Shown: positions 30,959-37,628 of the stretch, piece after piece
How positions within the stretch are numbered: the first letter of the stretch is position 1
How the letters are laid out: every line of letters begins with the position of its first letter
NCBI GenBank assembly: GCA_014727975.1
Contig: WJMK01000022.1
Span: forward strand, 1-37,628
Direction of reading: 5' to 3'
Source of the DNA: Microcaldota archaeon
GTDB lineage: Archaea; Micrarchaeota; Micrarchaeia; Anstonellales; Bilamarchaeaceae
DNA length: 37,628 nucleotides
Program-made: the position numbers and the translations under genes
Notes under the pieces: model-generated
What the model was told of the DNA's origin: nothing
Seen by the model: the letters and a program-made list of their open reading frames with translations, nothing else
Database searches by the model: none

Positions 30959-30971
30959 GCTTATAAATATT
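30959..30971 (-). promoter_or_regulatory. TATA-like box of the small membrane protein
   Basis: The minus strand reads AATATTTATAAGC about 29 nt before ATG 30936. It touches the last base of taw1. Confidence 0.55.
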
Positions 30972-31981
30972 TAACCCTCAACGCTCCCTATAATATTATC
31001 ATATTTTGATTTTTTGCTCTTAAGAAGCACAATCCTGGATTTTTCATCCTCATCCTCAAAAGAATACCCAGGAAGAAAATCCAACAGCTTCCCGCACAAT
31101 TCCCTCACGTACTCATGTGAAGGCATGTTTTCTTCCCCCAGACGCCTGCGCGAATACCCAAGCCACATGTATGCCTTCACCTCAATAAAATCCGCCCCGC
31201 TCTTTTCAAGCATCTTCCCGTAAAGCGGCAGCATCCCCTCCAAATCATTAACCCCCTTTATCACTGTAAAGCGCAAAACCCGCCTGCAGGGAAAGTCCGC
31301 AATCATTTCAAGTGCCCTGTTCAGCCGCTCCCACCCGTCTGAATAAACCGGCACATTCACCTTTTCAAAGGTTTCTTTTTCCGCAGCGTCCACTGAAATG
31401 TAAAGTTGTGTGGGCAGAGCCCCCTCTTCTTTTAGCCGAAGCAGCATTTCCGGCTCCTGCCCATTAGTAACCAGGAATACTGTTTTCACTTCCGGGTTCC
31501 CCTTCAATTCCTTAATCAATTCCGGTAGCCGCGGGTAAAGCGTGGGCTCCCCGCTAAGGCTGATTGCCCAGTGCGCTGGAAAAGAGTCCAGCACCCTCCT
31601 GAACAGCCCCTCATCAACATCTTCTGCCCCCCCAAGCCCGGAAACAAGCTTCCTCTTAGCAGCAACAGTTCCCTCAATTATTTCCCGTGGCGAGTCCACC
31701 TCTTCCTCTTCCATCTGCCGGAAATCCATCCATTCCATTGGCCTCCAGCAAAATATGCAGTTTTGCGAGCACCATGCAGCTGCAGGGCTCATCTGCGCAC
31801 AGGAAGCACAGTCAGCCCCATAGAATTTCTGCTTGTAGCATGCCCCCTTTCCCCGCAGCATTCTTTTTGTCCATCCACAAATCTGCACCGCAGAATGGCT
31901 TCCCACAATCCCATACTGCTTCTTCAAAAATTCATCTATAACTTTTTCAGAAAAAGAAAATTTGGAAGAGGATTTATCCAT
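30971..31981 (-). CDS. taw1: Taw1/TYW1-type tRNA wyosine radical SAM enzyme
   Basis: This 336-residue radical SAM protein makes 4-demethylwyosine from N1-methylguanosine at position 37 of tRNA-Phe using pyruvate. The SAM-binding cluster motif is CSQNCIFC (Cys71, Cys75, Cys78). Upstream Cys35, Cys48 and Cys58 or Cys61 fit the second iron-sulfur cluster. The family hallmark FCWRPMEW and the LSGEPTLYPRLPELI segment are present. It lies one base after the rpoD stop and is probably translated with it. The archaeal ribosomal operon usually continues with L18e, L13, S9 and RpoN; here this tRNA enzyme takes that place. Confidence 0.95.
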   Translation of the reverse strand: MDKSSSKFSFSEKVIDEFLKKQYGIVGSHSAVQICGWTKRMLRGKGACYKQKFYGADCASCAQMSPAAAWCSQNCIFCWRPMEWMDFRQMEEEEVDSPREIIEGTVAAKRKLVSGLGGAEDVDEGLFRRVLDSFPAHWAISLSGEPTLYPRLPELIKELKGNPEVKTVFLVTNGQEPEMLLRLKEEGALPTQLYISVDAAEKETFEKVNVPVYSDGWERLNRALEMIADFPCRRVLRFTVIKGVNDLEGMLPLYGKMLEKSGADFIEVKAYMWLGYSRRRLGEENMPSHEYVRELCGKLLDFLPGYSFEDEDEKSRIVLLKSKKSKYDNIIGSVEG

Positions 31982-31982
31982 C

Positions 31983-32558
31983 CTACTTCGCCTTCTTCAC
32001 AGCTTTCCCAAGCGCGGAAAGGTCTGATTCAAGCTGCTTGCACCCGCGCACAAGCATCTCCTTTGGGCTCATCTGGAAAAAGCTCTCGGCCTTGAAAACA
32101 AGCCCCCCTTTTTCTTCTTCCCCATATGCTGCAAGCCCTGCCTGGAATTTTGCATGCTTAATCCCATTTCCAACAACTGCCTTCCCTTCAAGCCTGAGGT
32201 TCTGCCCCTCAAAAAGAGTAATAATCGGAATCCTCTCTTTTGCAACCTTTACATCCTTGTCAGTTGTTTTGAGGTCCCCGGAGTAAACCACCTTGGGCCC
32301 GCTTTCATCAAGGGAAAATGCAACCTCCATCCCTTCTTTTACTCCTTTTGGGGTGATGAGGGGCACGAGGCCGATTCTGTGCGACACATACTCATCAAAC
32401 ATCGAAGAGGTGTTCTCATAAATGGTAATGCCTTCAATCGCCAGTGTAGGTATTCTTCCCATGCAGTACCTGCGCACTGCATTCATGAATGCAAGGTCCG
32501 CACCGCTCACCTTCATGGAAATTTTGCTTCCTTTTGATTCGATAAGCTCTGCTTTCAT
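31983..32558 (-). CDS. rpoD: RNA polymerase subunit D
   Basis: This 191-residue subunit D (Rpb3/alpha homologue) assembles RNA polymerase with RpoL, RpoN and RpoP. It starts MKAELIESKGSKISMKVSG, then has FMNAVRRYCMGRIPTLAIE and the dimerisation-domain parts SHRIGLVPL and LRLEGKAVVGNGIKHAKFQ. At 191 residues it is short. The [4Fe-4S] ferredoxin-like insertion seen in some archaeal RpoD proteins appears absent, as no cysteine cluster is visible. It lies between rps11 and taw1 with 3-bp and 1-bp gaps. Confidence 0.96.
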   Translation of the reverse strand: MKAELIESKGSKISMKVSGADLAFMNAVRRYCMGRIPTLAIEGITIYENTSSMFDEYVSHRIGLVPLITPKGVKEGMEVAFSLDESGPKVVYSGDLKTTDKDVKVAKERIPIITLFEGQNLRLEGKAVVGNGIKHAKFQAGLAAYGEEEKGGLVFKAESFFQMSPKEMLVRGCKQLESDLSALGKAVKKAK

Positions 32559-32561
32559 GAG

Positions 32562-33110
32562 CTACACCCTTCTTCCCCTTCTTCCTCCTGCTCTCTTCAT
32601 GGAGTCTGTAGGAGTGGGCGTAACATCCTCGATTCTCCCGACACGCACTTTCATCCTGGCAATGGTCCTGACCACTGCCTGCGCACCTCCTCCAGGGGTT
32701 TTTGAGCCGTTTCCTCCGGGAGCGCGTATCTTTATGTGCACAGTGTCAACCCCTTTGTCCTTTAGTTCGTTTACTACTTTCTGCGCAGCCTGCATTGCCG
32801 CATAGGGTTTTCCCTCTTCCCTTGAGGATTTGACCATCATTCCCCCGCTTGCCCAGGAAAGGGTTTCCGCCCCGCTGATATCTGTTGCAGTGATGATCGT
32901 ATCATTCTTGGAAGAGTAAACATGCACAACTGCAAGTTTTCCCGGCTTCTTTTTCTTGATTTCCCTTTTCTCTTCCCCTTCCTTTGGGGCTTCAGCCGGA
33001 ACTTCTTTGGCTCCTGCTTTCTTTTCTTCCTTTGGAGCCTCTTTTTTCTCTTCCTGCTTTTCAGCTTCAGGAATTTCTCCCTTCTTTTTTTCTTTTTCTT
33101 CTTCAGCCAT
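32562..33110 (-). CDS. rps11: Ribosomal protein uS11 with charged N-terminal extension
   Basis: This 182-residue uS11 has a conserved core from about residue 54 ([20 protein letters not shown]) through [37 protein letters not shown] and the ending RRGRR. It binds 16S rRNA on the small-subunit platform. The first about 52 residues are Lys/Glu/Ala-rich (for example [17 protein letters not shown]) and absent from typical archaeal uS11. ATG 33110 has AGGTGA five nt upstream and begins MAEEE; GTG 33119 is an alternative. It belongs to the rps13-rps4-rps11-rpoD operon. Confidence 0.95.
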   Translation of the reverse strand: MAEEEKEKKKGEIPEAEKQEEKKEAPKEEKKAGAKEVPAEAPKEGEEKREIKKKKPGKLAVVHVYSSKNDTIITATDISGAETLSWASGGMMVKSSREEGKPYAAMQAAQKVVNELKDKGVDTVHIKIRAPGGNGSKTPGGGAQAVVRTIARMKVRVGRIEDVTPTPTDSMKRAGGRRGRRV

Positions 33111-33121
33111 AACAGTCACCT

Positions 33122-33727
33122 TTATTCAGCCACCTTCTCCGCTGCAGGCGGAAGGTCCAATTCCTTTGGAGCCTCTTCCTTTTCCTCTCCCTCTTCTGCC
33201 TTAGGCTCCTCCTTTGGCGCAGGCTTCTCTTCAACTTCTGGAGGCTCAAGGTCTATCTTTTTGTAATAGTCAATTGAATCATCCTCAGAAACCGGGACCA
33301 GGTAGCTGGGGGAATTTACCTTTCTCCCATCTACTGAGACGAACCCATGGGTAATGAGCTGTCTTGCCTGCTTTGCAGTTTTTGCAAGCCCGCGCTTCAG
33401 CACCCTTGTCTGCAGCCTCCTCTCGAGCACATCACGCACGCTCAGGGAAAGCACCTGCTCAAGCTTTGCATCCCTGCTCAGGATCCCAAGCCTTTCCAGC
33501 TTGTTCATGAGCTTTGGGAGGTCCCTTTCCCTCTCTTCTTCAGTAACTGAAAGAAGCCTCCTTGCCTCACGCCTCATTCTCTTGAGCTCCTGGTTCATTA
33601 CCCAGAGTTCCCTCATGGTCTTGAGCCCATATTCGCGCTTAAGGGCACTTTCCTCTTTAATCCTGTCAGCTTCCCAGAGCCTTTTTGGGTGCTCATACTT
33701 GTTTCCAAATTTTCTCGGGTCTCCCAT
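33122..33727 (-). CDS. rps4: Ribosomal protein uS4 with acidic C-terminal tail
   Basis: This 201-residue uS4 nucleates the small subunit. The N-terminus is [19 protein letters not shown], the middle includes [20 protein letters not shown], and the S4 RNA-binding domain is [20 protein letters not shown] to [19 protein letters not shown]. The last about 40 residues form a Glu/Pro/Ala-rich acidic tail (for example [20 protein letters not shown]) that is unusual in its length. ATG 33727 was chosen because AGGTGA lies six nt upstream; ATG 33733 touches it. Confidence 0.95.
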   Translation of the reverse strand: MGDPRKFGNKYEHPKRLWEADRIKEESALKREYGLKTMRELWVMNQELKRMRREARRLLSVTEEERERDLPKLMNKLERLGILSRDAKLEQVLSLSVRDVLERRLQTRVLKRGLAKTAKQARQLITHGFVSVDGRKVNSPSYLVPVSEDDSIDYYKKIDLEPPEVEEKPAPKEEPKAEEGEEKEEAPKELDLPPAAEKVAE

Positions 33728-33737
33728 AATCATTCAC

Positions 33738-34328
33738 CTACTTCTTGGAATCTTTTTTTGCCTGCCCCGGCTGCTGGGTCTTCCTTATCACACCAAGCGA
33801 CATTCCATGCCTTCCGGTGTTTTTGGTCCTCTGCCCGCGCACCTTCTGGCCATAGTGGTGCCGGTATCCTTTCCAGGTATAAAGCTTCTTCTCATGCTCA
33901 ATGTCCTGCCTCTGGGAAAAAACAAGGTCGTTCATGATGTTGTGCTCATCTTTCCCGCTTTCCCTGGATTTCCTCCTGTTCAGCAGGTATGCAGGCACAG
34001 CATGTGCCTGTATGTTCATGAGTATAGAGTCGATCTTCTCAATCTGCTCATCCGTAAACGTACCAACTTTTACAGTAGGGGATACCTTGAGCTCTTTTGC
34101 AATAATCTCTGCAACAAGCAGCCTGGTTGTCTGCCCGATGCCCTTTACCCTTAGAAGCGCCCTCCTGAGGGTAAGCTGCCCTGGCACATCCTTTCCTGCA
34201 AGCCTGATAATCCCCCTGACGCCTTCTTCCTCTTTTGGGGGCGCCTTCTTCTTTGCAGGCTTCTTTGAAGCTTCAACTGATACTTCAGCATTCTTCTTTT
34301 TGCTGTCCTTCTTCTTAGCTTTTGCCAT
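33738..34328 (-). CDS. rps13: Ribosomal protein uS13 with Lys-rich N-terminal extension
   Basis: This 196-residue uS13 contacts the 30S head and tRNA. The core starts near residue 36 (VRGIIRLAGKDVPGQLTLRRAL), followed by VKGIGQTTRLLVAEII, and ends with KVRGQRTKNTGRHGMSLGV, a typical uS13 tail. The first about 35 residues are Lys/Ala/Glu-rich (KAKKKDSKKKNAE, KKPAKKKAPPKEEEG) and not part of the usual fold. GGTGA lies four nt before ATG. It is the first gene of the operon and follows a leader of about 95 nt. Confidence 0.96.
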   Translation of the reverse strand: MAKAKKKDSKKKNAEVSVEASKKPAKKKAPPKEEEGVRGIIRLAGKDVPGQLTLRRALLRVKGIGQTTRLLVAEIIAKELKVSPTVKVGTFTDEQIEKIDSILMNIQAHAVPAYLLNRRKSRESGKDEHNIMNDLVFSQRQDIEHEKKLYTWKGYRHHYGQKVRGQRTKNTGRHGMSLGVIRKTQQPGQAKKDSKK

Positions 34329-34345
34329 TTATTCACCAATAGTCC

Positions 34346-34455
34346 AAGGTGCGCGGAATGCCCTCACGGGCCAGAGCCACCTTTCTTGTTTCATTTTTTT
34401 ATCCGCCCTAAAGCTCTGCACGCATCCCATGTGCCTTCAGAAAATGTATTTAGCC
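34346..34455 (-). promoter_or_regulatory. Promoter and structured leader of the ribosomal operon
   Basis: On the minus strand a TATA-like stretch (34441-34455, reading GGCTAAATACATTTT) predicts a start near 34422 and a leader of about 95 nt. The leader can pair AAGGTG (minus-strand copy at 34383-34378) with CACCTT (34351-34346) around GCCC-gtga-GGGC. A leader stem is a plausible autoregulatory site for uS4 or uS13, but this is inference. No gene is seen in 34329-34563. Confidence 0.35.
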
Positions 34456-34534
34456 TGCACAGGATATGCGTAGACTCTATTAATTTATAGTAATGTTTTT
34501 AAATGTAGCGACGTTCCCCGAGGGTGCCACAACC

Positions 34535-34544
34535 CCTATTAACT
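34535..34544 (+). promoter_or_regulatory. TATA-like box of the sixA-like gene
   Basis: The sequence cctattaact lies about 25 nt before ATG 34564, in the divergent region facing the ribosomal operon. Confidence 0.4.
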
Positions 34545-34563
34545 TTGTCTCCCAATCCCATTT

Positions 34564-35022
34564 ATGCAACTCTACCTGATACAGCACGGGGATGCAAAGC
34601 CCGAGGAAGAGGATCCGGAACGCCCCCTCTCGGAAACAGGCATCCAGGAAACAGAAGGCATTGCAGCAAAGCTCAAGGAGCTGGGCACAACGCCCACAAA
34701 GATCTTCCACTCCACGAAGCTCCGCGCCCGCCAAACTGCAGAGCTCTTCGCTTCAGCCCTCCAGGCAGAAACAGAAGAAATTGAAGGCCTTAAGCCTATG
34801 GACGAACCTTCAATAGTAAAAGAAAAGCTCCATGGGCTTGAAGAAGCAGGCAGCTACATGTTCGTAGGCCACCTTCCCCATATGGAAAAGCTTGCAGCCC
34901 TCCTGCTCACAGGCTCACAGGACCCTCCTGTACACCTGTCCCGCTACTCTTCCCCCCTCTGCCTTGAGCAGAAGGAAGGCAGCTGGCGCGTGAAGTTCTA
35001 CCTGCTCCCGGAGCTCCTTTAG
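34564..35022 (+). CDS. SixA-like histidine phosphatase
   Basis: This 152-residue protein is a short histidine phosphatase of the SixA branch, which dephosphorylates phosphohistidine in proteins. The catalytic motif is LIQHGDAK (His8; Gln replaces the usual Arg of RHG, as seen in several archaeal members). DPERPLSETGIQETEGIA follows, then Arg in KLRARQTAELFA, and the second catalytic His in FVGHLPHM. Length and order fit SixA. Its substrate here is unknown, as no phosphorelay gene is adjacent. It is followed at 48 nt by the deoxyhypusine synthase gene. Confidence 0.88.
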   Translation: MQLYLIQHGDAKPEEEDPERPLSETGIQETEGIAAKLKELGTTPTKIFHSTKLRARQTAELFASALQAETEEIEGLKPMDEPSIVKEKLHGLEEAGSYMFVGHLPHMEKLAALLLTGSQDPPVHLSRYSSPLCLEQKEGSWRVKFYLLPELL

Positions 35023-35027
35023 CAATC

Positions 35028-35040
35028 ATTTTTTAAGCAA
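35028..35040 (+). promoter_or_regulatory. TATA-like box of the deoxyhypusine synthase gene
   Basis: The sequence cattttttaagca lies about 35 nt before ATG 35071 and is followed by the ribosome site AGGTGGG. Confidence 0.4.
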
Positions 35041-35070
35041 TCCTCCACCAAAACCAAGCAGGTGGGAACA

Positions 35071-36087
35071 ATGGAAAAAAAGGATTACCTGAAAGAACAG
35101 ATAAAGCACATTGACATTGCCTCTTTCGATGGCACAAAACTAATCGACTCAATGAGGAAAATGTCCTTCAGCTCCCGGGATACTGCAAATGCAGCAGACA
35201 TCTTCAACATGATGCTGGAAAAAGAGGGCTGCACTGTAATGCTTACCCTTGCAGGGAGCACAAGCGCAGGCGGCTGCATGCAGGTCTATTCTGACATGGT
35301 GAGATACAATATGGTCGATGCAATAGTTGCAACCGGAGCCTCCATTGTAGACATGGACTTCCTTGAGGCACTCGGGTTCCACCATTACCACGGAACACCC
35401 TATGCAAATGACAGTGAGCTCCGCAAGCATTACATAGACCGCATCTACGACACCTACATAGATGAGGAGGAGCTCCAGGCCTGCGATACCACAATCAAGA
35501 AAATTGCAGACTCGCTTGAGCCCCGCCTATATTCTTCCCGCGAATTCATCGCGGAGATGGGAAAATATCTGCAGGATAATGCAAAGAAGAAAGGCTCTCT
35601 TGTCCAGCTTGCATATGAGCACAACGTGCCCATATTCTGCCCTGCATTCTCTGACTCCAGCGCAGGATTCGGCCTGGTAATGCACCAGGCAGAAAATCCC
35701 GAAAAGCACGTTTCAATCGATTCAGTAAGGGATTTCCACGAGCTTACCCAAATCAAAATCAAGTCCCCAACATCCGGGCTTTTCATGGTTGGCGGAGGAG
35801 TCCCAAAGAATTTTGCCCAGGACACCGTGGTTTGCGCAGAATGCCTTGGCAAGGAGGTCCCGATGCACGAATTTGCAGTTCAGGTTACGGTTGCAGATGT
35901 GCGGGATGGGGCTTGCTCGAGCTCCACGCTTAAGGAAGCCTCCTCCTGGGGCAAGGTAGACACTGTCCATGAGCAGATGGTCTATGCAGAGGCAAGCACA
36001 GTGGTTCCCCTAATCGCAAATTACGCATATCTCAAGGGCCACTGGAAAAGCCGGCCGCGCAGGAACTGGTCCAAGATTTTCAAATAA
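35071..36087 (+). CDS. dys: Deoxyhypusine synthase
   Basis: This 338-residue enzyme transfers the aminobutyl group of spermidine to a lysine of aIF5A in an NAD-dependent reaction. The family marks are LTLAGSTSAGG near residue 60, VATGASIVDMDFLEALG, YHGTPYANDSELR, FCPAFSDSSAGFGL near 190, VGGGVPKNF and the catalytic Lys295 in EASSWGKV. ATG 35071 was chosen over GTG 35062 because AGGTGGG precedes it. It is followed by speD and speE, so spermidine synthesis and its use are encoded together. The aIF5A gene is not in the window. Homospermidine synthase-like activity is an alternative in this superfamily. Confidence 0.94.
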   Translation: MEKKDYLKEQIKHIDIASFDGTKLIDSMRKMSFSSRDTANAADIFNMMLEKEGCTVMLTLAGSTSAGGCMQVYSDMVRYNMVDAIVATGASIVDMDFLEALGFHHYHGTPYANDSELRKHYIDRIYDTYIDEEELQACDTTIKKIADSLEPRLYSSREFIAEMGKYLQDNAKKKGSLVQLAYEHNVPIFCPAFSDSSAGFGLVMHQAENPEKHVSIDSVRDFHELTQIKIKSPTSGLFMVGGGVPKNFAQDTVVCAECLGKEVPMHEFAVQVTVADVRDGACSSSTLKEASSWGKVDTVHEQMVYAEASTVVPLIANYAYLKGHWKSRPRRNWSKIFK

Positions 36088-36099
36088 GTTTCCGTTTCC

Positions 36100-36107
36100 T
36101 TTAAATC
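36100..36107 (+). promoter_or_regulatory. TATA-like box of speD
   Basis: TTTAAATC lies about 60 nt before ATG 36167, predicting a start near 36130 and a leader of about 35 nt containing GGAGGAAGGTGA. Confidence 0.4.
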
Positions 36108-36166
36108 TTTTTTCCCCCACACTTCTCCCATGAATTCTGATTCGGAGGAAGGTGATGAGGGTGACC

Positions 36167-36499
36167 ATGGGAACACACCTACTTGTAAATATGCATGGCT
36201 GCCCTCCGGGTCTCCTGGAAAGGGCTGAAACCGTTTCCATTATTCTTAATGAAGTCGTTGCAGAAACAAAGCTCACCAAGCTAGGTGAAAACCACCACCA
36301 GTTTGAGCCCTATGGAGTTACTTCCGTAATCCTCCTTGCGGAATCCCACATAAGCATCCATACCTGGCCCGAGCAGGAAGGCTCAGCAGCAGTGGACATC
36401 TTTACCTGCGGCGACCCTAAAAATGCAGACAGGGCTTTTGAAGCGCTGAAAAGGAAGTTCAGGCCCACCAAGGTTTCCACCCAGAAAGTTGTGCGGTGA
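36167..36499 (+). CDS. speD: S-adenosylmethionine decarboxylase proenzyme
   Basis: This 110-residue pyruvoyl enzyme supplies decarboxylated AdoMet for spermidine synthesis. Self-cleavage is expected between Glu59 and Ser60 in LAESHISIHTWPE. His65 and Cys81 (FTCGD) are the other active-site residues; the HTWPE-to-TCG spacing appears one residue longer than the usual class 1B form. Crenarchaeal arginine decarboxylase is a close paralogue, so that activity cannot be excluded by eye. ATG 36167 starts MGTHLLV, where the family homology begins; ATG 36155 and GTG 36152 are alternatives. The stop is six bases before speE. Confidence 0.92.
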   Translation: MGTHLLVNMHGCPPGLLERAETVSIILNEVVAETKLTKLGENHHQFEPYGVTSVILLAESHISIHTWPEQEGSAAVDIFTCGDPKNADRAFEALKRKFRPTKVSTQKVVR

Positions 36500-36504
36500 T
36501 TCCC

Positions 36505-37392
36505 ATGGCCGAGGACACAATCATTTACACGATAAATCCATCGCTTAAAGCCAGATTAAAGGGCAGGCTCATTGCAAAAAAGAAAACCCCTTTCCAGGAG
36601 ATAGTTGTTTTCGAATCCCCTATTTTCGGCAAGATGATGCTCATCGGCCAAGACGATTATTTCATTGTGCAGTTTTCCCTAAGTGATGAAAAGTACTACC
36701 ATGAAACTGTTGCGCACCCTCCCCTCTCCCTGCACCCCCACCCCTCCCGCATTCTCATAATCGGGGGAGGAGATGGCGGCGTTCTCCGTGAGGTGCTCAA
36801 GCACCCAGTTGAAAAAGCAACAATTGCAGAACTCGACCAGGAAGTGATATCTATTTCAAAAGAACACTTCCCCTCCATCTCAAATGGGGCGTTCTCAGAT
36901 CCAAGAGTAGAAATAAAGATTGGAGATGGCCGCAAATTCCTGGAAGAAACCCAGGAAAAATTCGACGTTGTAATCCTTGACCTTACTGACCCGGAAGGCC
37001 CCAGCAAGCTACTCTTTACAAAGGAATTTTACGAGCTTCTCAAATCCAGAATGAATGAAGGCGGGGTGCTTTCTGCCCAAACCTCCTCCTATTTCGAGCC
37101 CCAGGTTCTTGGCAGGGTAAATTCCGCCCTCTCCCAAGTTTTCAGCAATGTTGCCTCTTATGCAACTTTTGTCCCCAGCTTCATGGTGCTTGAAACCTAT
37201 ACACTCGCAACCGATTCTCAAATCGAAGGAATTGCAAAGACCCTGAAAGAACGCAGAATCAAGCCCGAATCCTCAACATCCGGACAACTAGAGTCAATGG
37301 TGCTGAACCCACATTCTTTTGTGAGGCGAACCCTTTCAAAAGAGTGGCTGCCCTCAATCGATTCAAACCCAGTAGAGGTTAATTCTGAGTAA
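36505..37392 (+). CDS. speE: Spermidine synthase
   Basis: This 295-residue aminopropyltransferase moves the aminopropyl group of decarboxylated AdoMet to putrescine or a related amine. Signs are SDEKYYHETVAHPPL near residue 70, the nucleotide loop IIGGGDGGVLREVLKH near 88, the acidic strand AELDQEV, and LDLTDPEGPSKLLFTKEFY near 160. ATG 36505 was chosen because GGTGA lies five nt before it; GTG 36496 is an alternative. The usual DSTDP reads DLTDP here. Agmatine as acceptor is possible. It lies directly after speD and is probably co-transcribed. Confidence 0.95.
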   Translation: MAEDTIIYTINPSLKARLKGRLIAKKKTPFQEIVVFESPIFGKMMLIGQDDYFIVQFSLSDEKYYHETVAHPPLSLHPHPSRILIIGGGDGGVLREVLKHPVEKATIAELDQEVISISKEHFPSISNGAFSDPRVEIKIGDGRKFLEETQEKFDVVILDLTDPEGPSKLLFTKEFYELLKSRMNEGGVLSAQTSSYFEPQVLGRVNSALSQVFSNVASYATFVPSFMVLETYTLATDSQIEGIAKTLKERRIKPESSTSGQLESMVLNPHSFVRRTLSKEWLPSIDSNPVEVNSE

Positions 37393-37418
37393 AACAAAAA
37401 GGGCAGCTCAATACGGTG

Positions 37419-37425
37419 TTTTTTT
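37419..37425 (+). terminator. T-run after speE
   Basis: Seven T residues on the plus strand about 27 nt after the speE stop form a plausible archaeal terminator. Confidence 0.4.
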
Positions 37426-37467
37426 GGTTCCGCTTTTTGCACAAGCCTAAAGCTAGGGAAAAAGCGA

Positions 37468-37552
37468 CGCGGAGAGGGAGATTTGAACTCCCAAGCCCGT
37501 AAAGGCACACGCTTTCCAGGCGTGCGCGATAACCAGATTCTGCCATCTCCGC
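37468..37552 (-). tRNA. tRNA-Ser (anticodon GGA)
   Basis: On the minus strand an 85-nt tRNA folds with acceptor GCGGAGA/TCTCCGC and discriminator G73, as expected for serine. The anticodon stem is CACGC/GCGTG with loop CTGGAAA, giving anticodon GGA at 37517-37515. A long variable arm (class II) is followed by the T-arm GGGAG-ttcaaat-CTCCC. No CCA is encoded; the next bases are TCG, then five T residues (37463-37459) that can terminate transcription. The missing CCA fits the presence of cca in the window. Confidence 0.95.
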
Positions 37553-37582
37553 AAAAAGTGTATAGCTATTCATGTCCAATTT

Positions 37583-37592
37583 CTTTTTATTC
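37583..37592 (+). promoter_or_regulatory. TATA-like box before the edge gene
   Basis: The sequence ctttttattc lies about 25 nt before ATG 37614. This is the same spacing as other leaderless genes in the window. Confidence 0.35.
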
Positions 37593-37613
37593 CTTACCCT
37601 TCAACCCCTTCCC

Positions 37614-37628
37614 ATGCGGCTCATGCCC
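37614..37628 (+). CDS. Start of a gene cut by the window edge
   Basis: Five codons (MRLMP) are visible from ATG 37614, with a TATA-like box at the proper distance. Nothing can be said of the product. Confidence 0.3.

Noticed and set aside
1-37628. Insertion sequences, integrases, prophage or restriction-modification genes
   Set aside because: No transposase, integrase, phage or restriction motif was seen in any frame.

Overview
The window is archaeal, inferred from gene content. It carries a family-B DNA polymerase with a C-terminal PIP-like motif, an archaeal CCA-adding enzyme, PurP, a Taw1-type wyosine enzyme, deoxyhypusine synthase, form III-like RuBisCO, the archaeal uS13-uS4-uS11-RpoD gene order, a tRNA-Ser without an encoded CCA end, and TATA-like boxes about 25-30 nt before many start codons. 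Bacterial-type DNA gyrase (gyrB-gyrA), tandem six-cysteine lipoproteins and a truncated ribosomal-protein operon suggest a DPANN-type lineage (Diapherotrites or Micrarchaeota-like) or another gyrase-bearing archaeon. That placement is a guess from gene content. Start sites come in two styles: leaderless genes behind their own TATA box, and genes with a GGTGA-type Shine-Dalgarno 4-6 nt before the start. I used these styles to choose starts.

Layout: 1-1120 is a hairpin-rich, mostly non-coding island around an S23/Avd-like four-helix-bundle gene, with a well-formed three-way-junction RNA candidate at 549-624. 1149-4769 is metal and membrane related: TspO, a znuA-znuC-znuB-type metal ABC transporter, and a divergent pair made of a 61-residue CPCPFC membrane peptide and a NikR-like regulator. 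4804-7305 holds a CPA2 antiporter and RuBisCO. 7307-8818 is an oxidative-stress and iron cluster (desulfoferrodoxin, 2-Cys peroxiredoxin, Dps-like ferritin). 8898-13322 has small membrane proteins, two different Cys-repeat lipoproteins, DUF211 plus a VIT1/CCC1-like transporter, a secreted protein and a flavodoxin.

13420-21248 holds a Rad50 without a visible Mre11, a DUF475/TerC-like membrane protein, PolB, a protein made of three exact 57-residue winged-helix-like repeats directly upstream of polB, and an anchored surface protein. 21273-25628 is gyrB-gyrA, preceded by a 762-residue polytopic lipoprotein. 28173-34328 carries cca, purP, a small membrane protein, taw1, rpoD and three ribosomal proteins with charged extensions. 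34564-37392 holds a SixA-like phosphatase and a polyamine-hypusine run (deoxyhypusine synthase, speD, speE). The window ends with tRNA-Ser(GGA) and the first codons of another gene.

The least explained parts are the hairpin island at the left end, the triple-repeat DNA-binding candidate next to PolB, the CPCPFC peptide/NikR-like pair facing the Znu operon, and the polytopic lipoprotein. All family assignments are by eye from motifs. No database search was run.
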